Shown here piece by piece: positions 1 through 10,199 of a stretch of 64,000 bases of DNA. The notes under the pieces are model-generated. The model saw nothing but the letters and a program-made list of their open reading frames with translations. It did not search any database and had not been told where the DNA came from. Every line of letters begins with the position of its first letter. Position 1 is the stretch's first letter. The translations under genes and the position numbers were made by a program. Origin of the DNA: an uncultured Flavobacteriaceae bacterium (GTDB lineage Bacteria; Bacteroidota; Bacteroidia; Flavobacteriales; Flavobacteriaceae); NCBI GenBank assembly GCA_947494825.1, contig CANLWN010000001.1:1-64000 (forward strand), written 5' to 3'.

Positions 1-3000
1 CGCCGGTGGGGTTGGCCTCCCAATCGGCCCCGCCGTCGGTGGAGGGCACATCGGAGGCGCTTCCAGCGCTGATACGTACTGGATTGGTAAGGTCTGCCAA
101 TAATGGGACATTTAAGATGGTACCACCGGTATATGTTAATTGCAGGGTTGCTGATTTAGCCCCTTGAATTTGATTGGGGGTGAAGGTAATAGGAATGATT
201 TTTTCTGCACCTGGTCCAATGGCAAGTGGCAAAAGGGCATTAAAACCAAACAATGCTGCATCAGTTCCGGAAATTGAAATACTGGATATCTCCAAAGGTC
301 CTTCTGCAGGACTTCCTTCATTTCTAACGGTAAGTGATAGTTGTGCTGGACTGCTATTAACAACCAATTGACCAAAATCAATACTAGTAGGATCAGCAAT
401 CAAGGTGCCCGGTAAGTCTTCCGTAACATTAATAAAATCCCAGGTCCCTGTATATCCGATGCCCGAATTTCCCGAGGTACCAATTATTCCAACAGCCATT
501 CCTTGGTTATCACTGACACTTAAAAAACTGCTAGGTAGATTAATTGCGGAACCTAAACTAAAAATATTCTGACCGCTATCCAATGAATAAAAAGCCTGTG
601 CTGTATTATTGGAAGGATTGACGCTAATGTAAATATCCACCCCATTGGCTGTGGATAATCCGGTTACGTCATATATGGAGCTTGTTGCCAAACCGTTATT
701 CTCCAAAACGACCTCAAAGCCATCAATAGCATCCAAGTTTGATGTGCCGTTCATTATGACTACTTTCAAATAATTATCTTGATCCCCATTTCCAATATAT
801 ATTCCATAGGATTGTCCTTCCAAAGGATCTCCACCATTAAAAGGAGTTTCTACTTTGGAATGCACGGTAAAGGGATTGGAGTTCGCATCTACATTGACTC
901 CGAACTGAAAGGCATTTTCTTGAGTGTTGGTAGACTGAAGCGCATTTCCGGCAGAAATAACATCTACTGTGGCCTTTCCACCAGCTCCACCAAAAGAAAG
1001 ATTTTGTCCGTCAAATTGATTCAGATAATCGGTGTTTCCAGAAGGGTCCAGCATCAATCCATGGAATCCCAGGCCAAAAAACCCGGTACCGGGATCGTTG
1101 TTCCAAAACGGATATGCTATAGGTAGGTTGGTGGACATACCATTTGTAGCATCAATTGCAAAGGCATCTTGTAGATCTAAAAGCCCATCGTTGTCATCAT
1201 CTGTATCATTCAAATCCGAAATTAGGTCCCCGTCATTATCGTTGGGGCTGCTTCCAGCTGAACAGTGATTGGTCCCATTGGAAATTTCATCGTCATTGGA
1301 AAAACCGTCTCCGTCATAGTCTGCTTGCGCGTCATAACCCGTTTCCCCCGGCTGAAGACAATTGGTGAAATCTACAGGCTCGAATACGGTAATGTTATCC
1401 GCACCATAGGTAGCCGCCCAAATCGTGCCTGGAAAGGGATCATTATCTCCCTGGGCTATAACGTCCAAGGGGATGTTTCCAAAACCGCTTAAAAAACTGT
1501 TATCCTTGAAAAGCAAACCATCACCAGTGGCGTTCAATGCATATCTATTGATGTTTCCGTTGAAAGAAGCCGTCAATATATTGCCGGACAGTGCCCCTCC
1601 AAAGTTGGAAGCGGTATATTCGCAAATTCCATTAGTGGAGGAGTTTACCGCATCCAAAACGTTTACTGTTGGGTGGGTAATATCATCCAAAATATATTGG
1701 CCCTGACGTGGGTCATCTGGAAAATTACCAATATCAAAACTTGCATTAAAATACCCGGAAACCCCAGCGATTAGGCTGGTCCAATCATAGGTGCCAGAAG
1801 ATACCCAGGCACTGCCATTATACTCGTATTTAATCACCATGGCCCTGGAAGGAAAAGCCCTAATAGGGACAGGGTGTCCTGCATAATACGTATTATTAGG
1901 ATCATTGACGGTGCCTACATAATGCAAATTGTCGAAAAAGCTTTGTCCAGTAGAAATGTTAAATTCGTTGGTTACGTAGTCACCGGCCGAGGGATCATAC
2001 GTCGTACTGTGATGGTTCCCTTTAAGATTATCATTGTTGTCGTAAATGGAAGGAGGTCCGCCCCAACCACCGTTAGGACCATTATCCCCTGAATAGATTC
2101 GCCCGTCATCTGTAATAACAACATCGTAAGCATTTCTATATCCAGGAGAGAAAATTTGCACAGGTCCACCTGGTTCCGAAAAGCTTTGATTCAGTCCATT
2201 GTTTCCCCCAAAAGGATCGCCTAAATCTATGGTAGCATTGTACAGAGGATGTCCCACTGGGTATGGGAAGGTAGAATCGGCATTGGTAATATCAGGGCGT
2301 TCCGGATCATTCACCGTAGGAAGGTCATAAACATAGGCGGTATTGCCTTGACGTGTATCCACGTACGGCCCACCATTGGCCGCTTCCATTTGCTCCAATT
2401 GTGTAAGATTGACAATAAGGAGCGCTCCGGCCAAATAAAATTCCGATGAACCGGCAAAATTGTTACTTGGTGCACCTTGATTGGTGTTTCCGCCTTGCTG
2501 AATCAGAAGGTATGTGGTACCCCCGGAAGCAAACAAATCCATCCCATTGGTGGAATGGTTTTCTTCACAACGTGGAAGACCTCGAACCAAATCTACCTTA
2601 TCCCAACTAGACCCATTCCAAGTGAGTCGTGACAATACCCCGGAATTGGTGTCCAAATTGGAATCATTTCCGAGTCCACCCCCACCTCCAATTCGCGAGT
2701 CTGAAGAGGTTACATAGAGAATTGGATTTGTAGATGTACCGGCAGCCAAGATACCTGTAATCTGCCTTGTGTTGCTGGTGTTGATACTACCGTCATCATT
2801 GTGATTTGGTGTATTGTTTTTGATAATATCTATTGCAGTGCTAACTATGGCAGTGTACGTACCATTTCCAGGGCTAGCATCATCTCTTTCTATGGTGAAT
2901 TCCCAAATGGTACCATCTTGTTGTGACACATATAGCTTACCGTTAGGGCCAAAGTCCAAGGAAGTCGGGTTGTTTACGGATTCCCCTACCAAACCAGCAG

Positions 3001-3130
3001 CTCCAAAATTTATGGTCTGTCCGTATAATCCGCTTATCATTAAATTGAACAGCAGAAGTAAAAGAAAAGATGGGTAATCAATGCGTTTTGAATCGTTCCG
3101 TTTGGGCCGATTTTGGGTAGAAAGTTTCAT
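1..3130 (-). CDS. Large secreted modular beta-propeller protein, partial (C-terminus beyond window)
   Basis: The frame is open from an ATG at 3130 to the left edge, so at least 1043 residues are present and the stop lies outside the window. Residues 1-38 look like a signal peptide: a basic start, a leucine-rich core and a cut near GLYGQT. Residues about 40-590 resemble a soluble glucose/sorbosone-dehydrogenase-like propeller (SLDFGPNGKLYVSQQDG near the start, FSPGYRNAYDVVITDDG in the middle). Residues about 600-655 hold thrombospondin-type-3 calcium repeats (DYDGDGFSNDDE, NDNDGD, DTDDDNDG). A concanavalin-like segment follows to about 900. Residues about 905-1000 look like a DUF1573/HYDIN-type beta domain (PTSIDFGQLVVNS), and a malectin-like segment starts near 1020 (VRISAGSASDVPSTDGG). 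Such proteins are usually exported by the type IX system through a C-terminal sorting domain, which cannot be seen here. Substrate is unknown. Confidence 0.85.
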   Translation of the reverse strand, partial: MKLSTQNRPKRNDSKRIDYPSFLLLLLFNLMISGLYGQTINFGAAGLVGESVNNPTSLDFGPNGKLYVSQQDGTIWEFTIERDDASPGNGTYTAIVSTAIDIIKNNTPNHNDDGSINTSNTRQITGILAAGTSTNPILYVTSSDSRIGGGGGLGNDSNLDTNSGVLSRLTWNGSSWDKVDLVRGLPRCEENHSTNGMDLFASGGTTYLLIQQGGNTNQGAPSNNFAGSSEFYLAGALLIVNLTQLEQMEAANGGPYVDTRQGNTAYVYDLPTVNDPERPDITNADSTFPYPVGHPLYNATIDLGDPFGGNNGLNQSFSEPGGPVQIFSPGYRNAYDVVITDDGRIYSGDNGPNGGWGGPPSIYDNNDNLKGNHHSTTYDPSAGDYVTNEFNISTGQSFFDNLHYVGTVNDPNNTYYAGHPVPIRAFPSRAMVIKYEYNGSAWVSSGTYDWTSLIAGVSGYFNASFDIGNFPDDPRQGQYILDDITHPTVNVLDAVNSSTNGICEYTASNFGGALSGNILTASFNGNINRYALNATGDGLLFKDNSFLSGFGNIPLDVIAQGDNDPFPGTIWAATYGADNITVFEPVDFTNCLQPGETGYDAQADYDGDGFSNDDEISNGTNHCSAGSSPNDNDGDLISDLNDTDDDNDGLLDLQDAFAIDATNGMSTNLPIAYPFWNNDPGTGFFGLGFHGLMLDPSGNTDYLNQFDGQNLSFGGAGGKATVDVISAGNALQSTNTQENAFQFGVNVDANSNPFTVHSKVETPFNGGDPLEGQSYGIYIGNGDQDNYLKVVIMNGTSNLDAIDGFEVVLENNGLATSSIYDVTGLSTANGVDIYISVNPSNNTAQAFYSLDSGQNIFSLGSAINLPSSFLSVSDNQGMAVGIIGTSGNSGIGYTGTWDFINVTEDLPGTLIADPTSIDFGQLVVNSSPAQLSLTVRNEGSPAEGPLEISSISISGTDAALFGFNALLPLAIGPGAEKIIPITFTPNQIQGAKSATLQLTYTGGTILNVPLLADLTNPVRISAGSASDVPSTDGGADWEANPTG

Positions 3131-3673
3131 GCACCTTAAGTTTGGTTATTTTTTTTCTTCTTCAATAAAATGCTTGGGGGAATATTTGGCTCGGTAAAGT
3201 TGCGCATAAAAAGAACGATATCCTCTGCTAAATCGACTAAAATCGGGGTATAATCGATGAAATACCTATATAGATTTTTGGAACGGGCAAACTTCTGCCA
3301 TGGGAAATATGAAATCGGATTATATCATTTTTTACTTAGGAATATGTAGGTTTTTTACGTCAATAAGAGGGGTATGTCCTTCGGCCAAAAGGACTTTTTT
3401 TGAGGAAAAATTAAGAATTGACGAATTTTCTGTATTTATTTGTGCCGCCCATCGAATTTAACAAACGCTTCATGGGTGTTTAAGTGTTTTTCTGATTTTT
3501 TGGAATAGCTTTACCGGTTTATTTAGGAGGTCCTGCCAAAATGCGCATGGCTTTTAGGTCTTTTTAAGGTTTTTCGTTCTATACGAGTAGACATTTAAAA
3601 GGCTTTTTACATTAAAGGAACCTAGTTTAAGGTATCCTGGTTTTCTGAGATTTTTGAAACATAATATATAGAA
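3131..3673. other. Intergenic region between divergent genes
   Basis: This 543-base AT-rich spacer separates the leftward secreted protein from the rightward carbamoyltransferase. It should hold promoters for both. I found no exact TAnnTTTG box with a matching upstream TTG, no convincing small gene and no strong hairpin. Confidence 0.6.
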
Positions 3674-5359
3674 ATGGTAATATTAGGAATCAACTATTAC
3701 TTTCACGACTCCACGGCCTGTATTGTTATTGACGGGAAATTGGTAGCGGCTATGGAGGAAGAACGATTGAACCGCGATAAGCACACCAGTGCTTTTCCGG
3801 AATTAGCGATAAGAAAATGCCTTGAGATGGCCGGCATTTCCATTACCGACATAGATCACATTGCCGTTTCCATAAAGCCAACGACCCATTGGTGGAAAAA
3901 GTTGAAATACGTGTTGGGGCACCTTAAAAGTTTTATGCCCTTTTTTGGCCATCATGTAGTGAATGCATATGCCAAACAACGCAGGTTTTGGCTTTGGTAT
4001 AAGCAGCAATGGAAGACCAATGAAGGTCCTAAGGTACACTTTATTCAACATCATTTGACCCATGTGGCCGGTACTTTTTTTGTATCACCCTATAAGGAAG
4101 CTGCCCTTTTGGGAATTGATGGGTCGGGCGAATGGGCCACTACCTGGCTCGGGCATGGGAAAGGGAATACGGTCCAAAAATTTGGGGAGAGTTTCTTTCC
4201 GCACTCCTTCGGGTCTTTTTATGAGACCGTGACACAGTTTTGTGGATTTAAGCCCAATTATGATGAAGGGAAGACCATGGGGTTGGCCCCTATGGGTAAT
4301 CATGAGGTGTTTAAGGAAGAGGTGGAGAAAATGATCTCCGTGGACAAACAGGGCAAGGTTAAAGTAGATTTAAGCTATTTTAACTATCAATACTTGGTGA
4401 AAAACACCTACTCGGAAAAATTCCTAAAAATCTTTGGAGCTCCTCGGAGTCCTAAGGGAGCGTTCAAAGATAATCACAAAGACTTGGCCGCCGCTTTTCA
4501 GCATGTCCTGGAAAATAAGGTCCTGGAACTTTGTCATATTTTGTACGAGAGGACAAAAGCATCCTACTTGGTCATATCGGGAGGTGTTTCACTCAATAGT
4601 GTTATGAACGGACGCATCGTCCGGGAAACCCCTTTTAAGGATGTATATGTGATGCCTGCGGCCGGAGATAACGGCACTGCCATTGGTGCGGCCTATTATT
4701 TGTACAATGGCATTTTAGGAAATGAAAGGAATTACGTGCATAGTGATCCATATGTTGGCACCAGCTATAACAATGAGGAAATAAAGAAGGTTATCGATGG
4801 CGCCAAGTTAAATGCGGATTATGTAGAGGATATCTGTGGTAAGGCTGCAGCGCTCTTGGCCGAGGGAAAAATCATAGGTTGGTTCCAAGGCCCCATGGAA
4901 ATAGGCCCCAGAGCCCTAGGTAGCCGAAGTATTTTAGCCAACCCCGCCTTTCCACAAATGAAAGACAAAATTAATGCCGAGGTAAAATTTAGAGAGGCTT
5001 ATCGTCCCTTTGCGCCGTCTGCGCTTTTGGAATCCTATAAGGACTTCTTTGATTTAGAGGTGGAGGCGCCGTTTATGCTTAAAGTATGCGATGTTCTGGA
5101 AGATAAGCAGGCAGTGATCCCTGCGGTGACCCATGTGGATGGAAGTGCTCGCTTACAGACGGTCAGCAAGGAACTTCATCCGTTGTACCATCAGGTCATC
5201 TCCGAGCTTGGCGCTCTTACCGGTGTGCCGGTGGTATTGAATACCAGCTTTAATATCCAGGGGGAGCCGGTCGTGGAGTCACCTAAGGACGCTCTGCGGT
5301 GCTTTTATTCAACAGGATTGGATCATCTGGTCATTGGTAATTATTTATTGAGCAAGTGA
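3674..5359 (+). CDS. Carbamoyltransferase (NodU/CmcH/TobZ family)
   Basis: Predicted to move a carbamoyl group from carbamoyl phosphate onto a sugar hydroxyl through an ATP-derived carbamoyl-adenylate. The 561 residues match the family length. The N-terminal domain (about 1-350) carries the metal-site motif HHLTH at 126-130 and the nucleotide motif DGSGEW at 149-154. The C-terminal domain has the family signature GPMEIGPRALGSRSILANP at about 406-424. It stands alone on the plus strand at the edge of the polysaccharide locus, and its last 19 bases overlap the 3' end of the converging SGNH gene. The likely acceptor is a sugar of the surface polymer, but that is inferred from position only. Confidence 0.9.
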   Translation: MVILGINYYFHDSTACIVIDGKLVAAMEEERLNRDKHTSAFPELAIRKCLEMAGISITDIDHIAVSIKPTTHWWKKLKYVLGHLKSFMPFFGHHVVNAYAKQRRFWLWYKQQWKTNEGPKVHFIQHHLTHVAGTFFVSPYKEAALLGIDGSGEWATTWLGHGKGNTVQKFGESFFPHSFGSFYETVTQFCGFKPNYDEGKTMGLAPMGNHEVFKEEVEKMISVDKQGKVKVDLSYFNYQYLVKNTYSEKFLKIFGAPRSPKGAFKDNHKDLAAAFQHVLENKVLELCHILYERTKASYLVISGGVSLNSVMNGRIVRETPFKDVYVMPAAGDNGTAIGAAYYLYNGILGNERNYVHSDPYVGTSYNNEEIKKVIDGAKLNADYVEDICGKAAALLAEGKIIGWFQGPMEIGPRALGSRSILANPAFPQMKDKINAEVKFREAYRPFAPSALLESYKDFFDLEVEAPFMLKVCDVLEDKQAVIPAVTHVDGSARLQTVSKELHPLYHQVISELGALTGVPVVLNTSFNIQGEPVVESPKDALRCFYSTGLDHLVIGNYLLSK

Positions 5360-6300
5360 GGCGCTTGCGCTTTTAAGTGGTCTACGATTGCCTGTGCTAC
5401 CAAATCTCGGCCATGGTCGTTCCAATGCTGATCGTAGATTAATGTTGGTGCAGTCTGCGAGTGCTCAAAGACCTTTCCAAAATCAATATATTGAATGTTT
5501 TTTCTCCTGCAATGGGCCAAAAACTCCTTATCCGTAGTTTTGGAATTCAATAAAAATGCCGTTTTACTTTTGTCGATAGGGTAGCTCGAAAGTAGTTTTT
5601 CAAAATTTTTCTGATACCTGGTGCGAAGCTTTACTGAATCTACTTTTATGGAGGGATTTTGTTTGTTTCGGTCCCTTATCCCAAGTGCCAAACGCTTGAT
5701 AGGGTCTACAAGGCCGATGCGTGAGGTATAGGCCAGAAGTTTAATTTGATCTCTTATTTTAAACATCCTGGAAGAGAGCAGGGTAATACGGTCTTTATTG
5801 GGTACATATTCGGAGCGTTCTAGATCCGTAGGATAGTCTAAATAGAATATTATATAGTCTACGGCTTCAAAGTCCGCCTCATAGGCCTTAGTAAGGTACA
5901 ATTGATTGGCAAGGTCGTAACCCGCATATCCATATTCATAGACCGCCACGGATTCTCCCAACAGGACCTCCATCTTTTTTCCGGTAGACCGATCGTAATC
6001 CTGATGAAAACCTTCTATAAAGGAATCTCCGATAAGTGCAATTTCCTTTTCGTCTATGGACGGATGGAATTCCCTAAAGGAATTGAAGCCAAAACTATTG
6101 ATACGGAATTCTGAAAAATTTTGGTTTCGGTTGCCTGTCACGGCATATCCGGTACTGTTTGGAACACGTTTTTCCACTCCCAGATCGTCTATAAACCTAG
6201 GAGGGTCCTCTGTATATAGATGAAACACCCTAACAAGAAGCTCTAATACTAAAAGTAGTAGGGCAACATATAAGGAGCATTTAAGGACAAACTTTTTCAT
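5341..6300 (-). CDS. SGNH-fold, membrane-anchored partner of MBOAT acyltransferase (copy 1)
   Basis: 319 residues with one N-terminal membrane anchor (about 5-25) and an extracytoplasmic SGNH hydrolase-like domain. The block I motif is GDSFIEG at 91-97. A late DQHWNDHG at 290-297 supplies the Asp-x-His pair expected in block V. In systems such as AlgI with AlgJ/AlgX or PatA/PatB, an MBOAT hands an acyl group to an SGNH partner that esterifies the polysaccharide. This gene starts 2 bases after the stop of the MBOAT gene, so the two are almost certainly translated together. Acetylation of the polymer is the best guess; the acyl group cannot be told from sequence. Confidence 0.8.
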   Translation of the reverse strand: MKKFVLKCSLYVALLLLVLELLVRVFHLYTEDPPRFIDDLGVEKRVPNSTGYAVTGNRNQNFSEFRINSFGFNSFREFHPSIDEKEIALIGDSFIEGFHQDYDRSTGKKMEVLLGESVAVYEYGYAGYDLANQLYLTKAYEADFEAVDYIIFYLDYPTDLERSEYVPNKDRITLLSSRMFKIRDQIKLLAYTSRIGLVDPIKRLALGIRDRNKQNPSIKVDSVKLRTRYQKNFEKLLSSYPIDKSKTAFLLNSKTTDKEFLAHCRRKNIQYIDFGKVFEHSQTAPTLIYDQHWNDHGRDLVAQAIVDHLKAQAPHLLNK

Positions 6301-6302
6301 AA

Positions 6303-7751
6303 TTAAAACTGAAAGTAAATAAATGAACGATCTATTCGGTCGTCATAGAACAATAAAATTGCCAAAAGGACCAACGCATATAGCCCGAACCTCAAATATC
6401 TCGATTTAAATTTAAAGGGAGATCGTTCGTCTTTGCGGATGATAAATTCATAGCCCATGAAAAGGGACAGTAAAATGAAATAGTCCACCATCCTATACCC
6501 GAGAGGATGGTTATACCCTTGATATGGATGTAAGGCAAATAAACGTTTTAGATAGGCCAGGGCGTGCGCAATGGATTCTGCCCTAAAAAAAATCCAGGTC
6601 AAGGTAACGGCGGTAAACGTAATGCTGATTTGTACAAATTCCCTGAAGGTGGGCAATGCACTTTTTTCGGCGACTGTTCCATGCAGATAATTTCGGTTGG
6701 TTCCGGTGAGAAAAAGGGGCACAAACAGTAGCGCATGTATTCCACCCCAAACGATAAACGTCCAATTGGCACCATGCCAAAATCCACTTACCAAAAATAT
6801 AATAAAGATGTTCCTGATCGTGGTCCTTGAGTTAAGCTTTGATCCACCAAGAGGAATATATAGATAATCCCTAAACCAGGTAGATAGGGATATATGCCAT
6901 CTTCGCCAGAATTCGGCAACGCTTCTGGATAAGTATGGAAATTTAAAATTGGAACGGAGCTCTATACCGAACAATTTGGCTGTACCTATGGCAATGTCCG
7001 AATAACCGCTAAAATCGGCGTAAATTTGAAAACCAAAAAAGAAAGCGCCCATGAAAAGGGTTGGGGACGAGTAGCTGTGGTAGTTTACAAAAATATCGTC
7101 CACTATAGGAGCTAAGGAATCGGCTATTGCCACTTTTTTAAAAAACCCCCAAAGAATGAGTTTTGCCCCTTGTGCTCCCTGCTGGTAGGAAAACCTTCTT
7201 TTTTGCAATATCTGGGGGAGCAGGGATGCTGCCCTTTCTATGGGCCCAGCAACAAGCTGCGGAAAGAAACTTACATAAGCTGCAAAGGCAATAAAATCTT
7301 TGGTAGGGGCCAACGCTTTGCGGGAAACATCCAAGGAATAAGACAAGGTCTGGAAGGTGTAAAAGGATATACCTACAGGGAGCAGCACATGTAGCATCCA
7401 GGGCTGGGTCACCTCGTATCCGGCAAATGCAAGTGCATCAATGAGGGAAACTACAAAAAAGTCAAAATATTTGAAGACGCCCAAAAGGCCAATGTTAAAA
7501 CCGATACTCACCCATAACCATCTTTTTCTTTCACGGTCTTGTGCCCTATGGATTTTTTGCCCTACAAGGTAGTCCACAAAAGTGCTTAAAAAAATCAAGG
7601 ACAGAAAACGCCAGTCCCACCATCCGTAGAACAAATAACTGAGTACCACTAGTAAAAGGTTCTGTAGTTTTAGATTTCTATTGAGCAGAAACCAATACAG
7701 CACAAAGGAAAGGGGGAGAAAAATCAGAAATTCAATGGAGTTGAACAACAT
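6303..7751 (-). CDS. MBOAT family O-acyltransferase (AlgI/DltB-like, copy 1)
   Basis: A 482-residue polytopic membrane protein of the MBOAT family. Landmarks are YTFQTLSYSLDVSR, the FFPQLVAGPIER segment, FWRRWHISLSTWFRDYLYIPLGG and the catalytic-histidine motif SGFWHGANW, with the histidine at residue 326. Family members carry an acyl group across the membrane and pass it to a periplasmic acceptor or an SGNH partner; the partner here is the next gene. A second MBOAT in this window has its histidine at the same residue number, so the two are close paralogues. It is the penultimate gene of the operon that starts at 14601. Confidence 0.92.
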   Translation of the reverse strand: MLFNSIEFLIFLPLSFVLYWFLLNRNLKLQNLLLVVLSYLFYGWWDWRFLSLIFLSTFVDYLVGQKIHRAQDRERKRWLWVSIGFNIGLLGVFKYFDFFVVSLIDALAFAGYEVTQPWMLHVLLPVGISFYTFQTLSYSLDVSRKALAPTKDFIAFAAYVSFFPQLVAGPIERAASLLPQILQKRRFSYQQGAQGAKLILWGFFKKVAIADSLAPIVDDIFVNYHSYSSPTLFMGAFFFGFQIYADFSGYSDIAIGTAKLFGIELRSNFKFPYLSRSVAEFWRRWHISLSTWFRDYLYIPLGGSKLNSRTTIRNIFIIFLVSGFWHGANWTFIVWGGIHALLFVPLFLTGTNRNYLHGTVAEKSALPTFREFVQISITFTAVTLTWIFFRAESIAHALAYLKRLFALHPYQGYNHPLGYRMVDYFILLSLFMGYEFIIRKDERSPFKFKSRYLRFGLYALVLLAILLFYDDRIDRSFIYFQF

Positions 7752-7858
7752 TATATAAGGCGTTTAATAGGACTCTTTTGCACACTGCGATCAGCTCCCA
7801 TGTCCCCATGAACACCTTATACCTTTTGTGGTGTCGAAAGCCAGAAGTGTGCATTAGC

Positions 7859-9130
7859 TTATTTTAAGGTTATTTTTCGCCAGGCTCTTCCGCAAAAAAT
7901 AAAATATATTGAGCGATCGGACGCCTGCGCATAAAGGCATAGGTCGCTAAGTTTCATTGTATTTAGATAGAGGAAATCAAAAATTACCTTTCTAAGATGT
8001 ACGTTCTTGGAATTCCCCAGTGAGATTTCTTGAAGGCCATCCTGTTCCGGGGGAGCGCTCAGTTCCTCCAAATCATAGGCGAATTTCTGGCTTTGGGTTG
8101 CGGTCTTTTTACCTCTTTCGAAAAAGAAGGTAAGCTTATGAAAAAGTTCATTAATCTCTTTTTCCCTTAGGAACTGTTTGAGTGTAAAATAGTTTTTAAT
8201 AATGAAAGCCAGTAAAAAGGATGCTGGAGATTTTGAATCGTAATATAGGTGATATTCAAAGGGATACTCTCTGGTCATCCATCTTTTTTTGTACTCAAAA
8301 TAACCTTTGGAAAAATCCAGAATCTTCAGTTCCTGAGCTATAGACCACTCTATTAATTTCATGATGGTGACGGTGCCTATATGAAATTTGGAATAGTCGA
8401 TGTCAAAAACGGTAATGGCATCGAACAGTACTTTTTTTGAAAAATAGTTTAAGGTAATCCCTATGGGGACATCACCATTGTAAACTACAAACAGGGAGGC
8501 TCTTTTTTCCAGAATTAAGGGATGTACCACATCTTTGTAAAATTCCCATTCCCTTGGATGAAGGTTGTTATTAGTAATTTGTTTATCCGAAAAGCGCTTT
8601 TCCAAAAGGTGTCTAAAATGTTTGAAGATAGTGCTGTACTCCTCTTTGGAAATGTCCCCGTAGAACATCTTGTATTTGATATCAAAACAGAGCTCAAGCC
8701 TTTTTTTGTATTTGTTGAATTTATACCGACTACTTTTGCTGATATTGGAAGTCATGTAGTCCTTAAGGTCGCCATAATGCTCCAAATCGATCAGGAACCC
8801 CTGGTATTGCTTTAATTTCCTAAGTTTTAGCGATTTCGTATTTTCTGGCATCTGCATTTCAAAAAAACCTGGAACATCATAGATCAGGAATACCCTTTTA
8901 CGTATTTCGCTTTTTAGGACCTCAGGAACGGTATAGGAAATACCTTTGGTAAGATTGCGGCCCACATTAACGTAGTAGGGTAGGATTCCTCGTTTGTAAA
9001 ATGAGAGGCCTTCGAATGTCTTGAACTTGCGCTCTTCACTTTTGGATTTAAAGTGTTCGAGCCATTTCAGTACAAAAGTTTTGGAGGTGAAGGGGTTATT
9101 AAATATACGCATGTTCTTCTTATTTGACAT
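7859..9130 (-). CDS. GNAT/FemAB-fold protein (BioF2-like acetyltransferase)
   Basis: A 423-residue soluble protein. The middle resembles the second GNAT lobe of FemAB/CelD-like enzymes: SNISKSSRYKFNKYKKRLEL, ASLFVVYNGDVPIGITLNYFS, then IGTVTIMKLIEWSIAQELKILDFSKG with KKRW after it. That last pattern (a long helix, then D-F-S-x-G) is typical of this superfamily. The C-terminal 120 residues have no family I recognise. The start overlaps the end of the preceding FemAB-like gene by 11 bases. Transfer of an acyl or aminoacyl group to a sugar nucleotide or lipid-linked sugar is plausible, because it sits in the polysaccharide operon, but the substrate is unknown. Confidence 0.72.
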   Translation of the reverse strand: MSNKKNMRIFNNPFTSKTFVLKWLEHFKSKSEERKFKTFEGLSFYKRGILPYYVNVGRNLTKGISYTVPEVLKSEIRKRVFLIYDVPGFFEMQMPENTKSLKLRKLKQYQGFLIDLEHYGDLKDYMTSNISKSSRYKFNKYKKRLELCFDIKYKMFYGDISKEEYSTIFKHFRHLLEKRFSDKQITNNNLHPREWEFYKDVVHPLILEKRASLFVVYNGDVPIGITLNYFSKKVLFDAITVFDIDYSKFHIGTVTIMKLIEWSIAQELKILDFSKGYFEYKKRWMTREYPFEYHLYYDSKSPASFLLAFIIKNYFTLKQFLREKEINELFHKLTFFFERGKKTATQSQKFAYDLEELSAPPEQDGLQEISLGNSKNVHLRKVIFDFLYLNTMKLSDLCLYAQASDRSIYFIFCGRAWRKITLK

Positions 9131-10154
9131 CTACTCTGTACAGCGGAAAAAAATCGGTGTTATTTGGGGGATCTATCCTAGAAGTAAGTTCTTGATATGC
9201 CTTATGGTCCACAATCAATTTCCACAAATTAAAATCGTGGAAATCCTTGGAAAAGGAGGATTTAAACCGAAAAAGGGAATCGTTGTAATCTCCCTTTAGC
9301 CCGCCGCCCAGATTAAAGAAATTAAAACCCTCCGTGGTTGCCCTAATCCGCATTTCATCAATGAGTAATTTCGTCGGCATCAATTGCAAAAATTCGTTTT
9401 TGGTACCGGAGAGATGATATTGCACTATACCGTTGGTCTTAATGAACATACTACCCGCTATAACTTGGTTGGACTCGGTATGAACGGCAAGCAAGGTTTC
9501 GGTTTCAAATGCATTGCTCTTAGCCATACTTTTAAAATACATCTCCTTGAAATAATAGAATTTTTTTGCGTGTACCCTATCCATGTTTTCATAGTACACA
9601 TCAATGAACTTTTGTAAATCCGAATCATTCAAAGCTCTTCGGATCGTGCAGTTTCTTCTAGATTTATTGATATGTGTTTTGAGCCTACGTTGGTAGTTTT
9701 GCCTTTGTATGTCCATATCTAGGCTTAAATCGATATTGACGACCTTTCCTTGGGTAAAAATTTCGCCATAGTTTTTTAAAATCCTTTCTTGGTTCAATAT
9801 AAAGGGGTTAAGCCTGGAAAAGATAGATACGATGTTATTCTCTTTAAGATATTTTTCAAGTGCGCTTAAAAAGTTCCTGTTATCAAAGTCAGCAGTGATA
9901 CCTGCCGAAATGGGTCCAGCATATCCATAGACCGAAGTTGCGTCCTTGTACGCCGTATCGAACACGTTGCGAATAAGTAAAGGAACACCAATTAGCACTT
10001 TGTTTTCCTCATATTTCAACAGGACGGCCGTTTCGTTTTCGGACCTCGAAATCATATGATAGTCATATGTGTGATAAAAATCATAATCTTCAACCTTTTT
10101 GATCAAAGAATCCCATTTTTCCTTATCTCTAATAACTTCTATCATCCAATCCAT
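9120..10154 (-). CDS. FemAB-like aminoacyl/acyltransferase (GNAT fold)
   Basis: 344 residues resembling the FemABX/lipid II:glycine glycyltransferase-like group. Visible landmarks: NYQRRLKTHINKSRRNCTIR near residue 150, GSMFIKTNGIVQYHLSGTKNEF (second lobe strand), and MRIRATTEGFNFFNLGGGLKGDYNDSLFRFKSSFSKD near the end, the characteristic F-N-L-G-G-G...L..FK.F signature. Family members add amino acids from aminoacyl-tRNA, or acyl groups from CoA. With the following GNAT gene it forms a tandem pair. With the upstream ATP-grasp and HAD genes it suggests amino-acid or amide decoration of a glycan, which is inference. Confidence 0.78.
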   Translation of the reverse strand: MDWMIEVIRDKEKWDSLIKKVEDYDFYHTYDYHMISRSENETAVLLKYEENKVLIGVPLLIRNVFDTAYKDATSVYGYAGPISAGITADFDNRNFLSALEKYLKENNIVSIFSRLNPFILNQERILKNYGEIFTQGKVVNIDLSLDMDIQRQNYQRRLKTHINKSRRNCTIRRALNDSDLQKFIDVYYENMDRVHAKKFYYFKEMYFKSMAKSNAFETETLLAVHTESNQVIAGSMFIKTNGIVQYHLSGTKNEFLQLMPTKLLIDEMRIRATTEGFNFFNLGGGLKGDYNDSLFRFKSSFSKDFHDFNLWKLIVDHKAYQELTSRIDPPNNTDFFPLYRVDVK

Positions 10155-10199
10155 TCTTTATCCAACCCATCATCAATACTGCAGATCTTTTTTGTGCAT

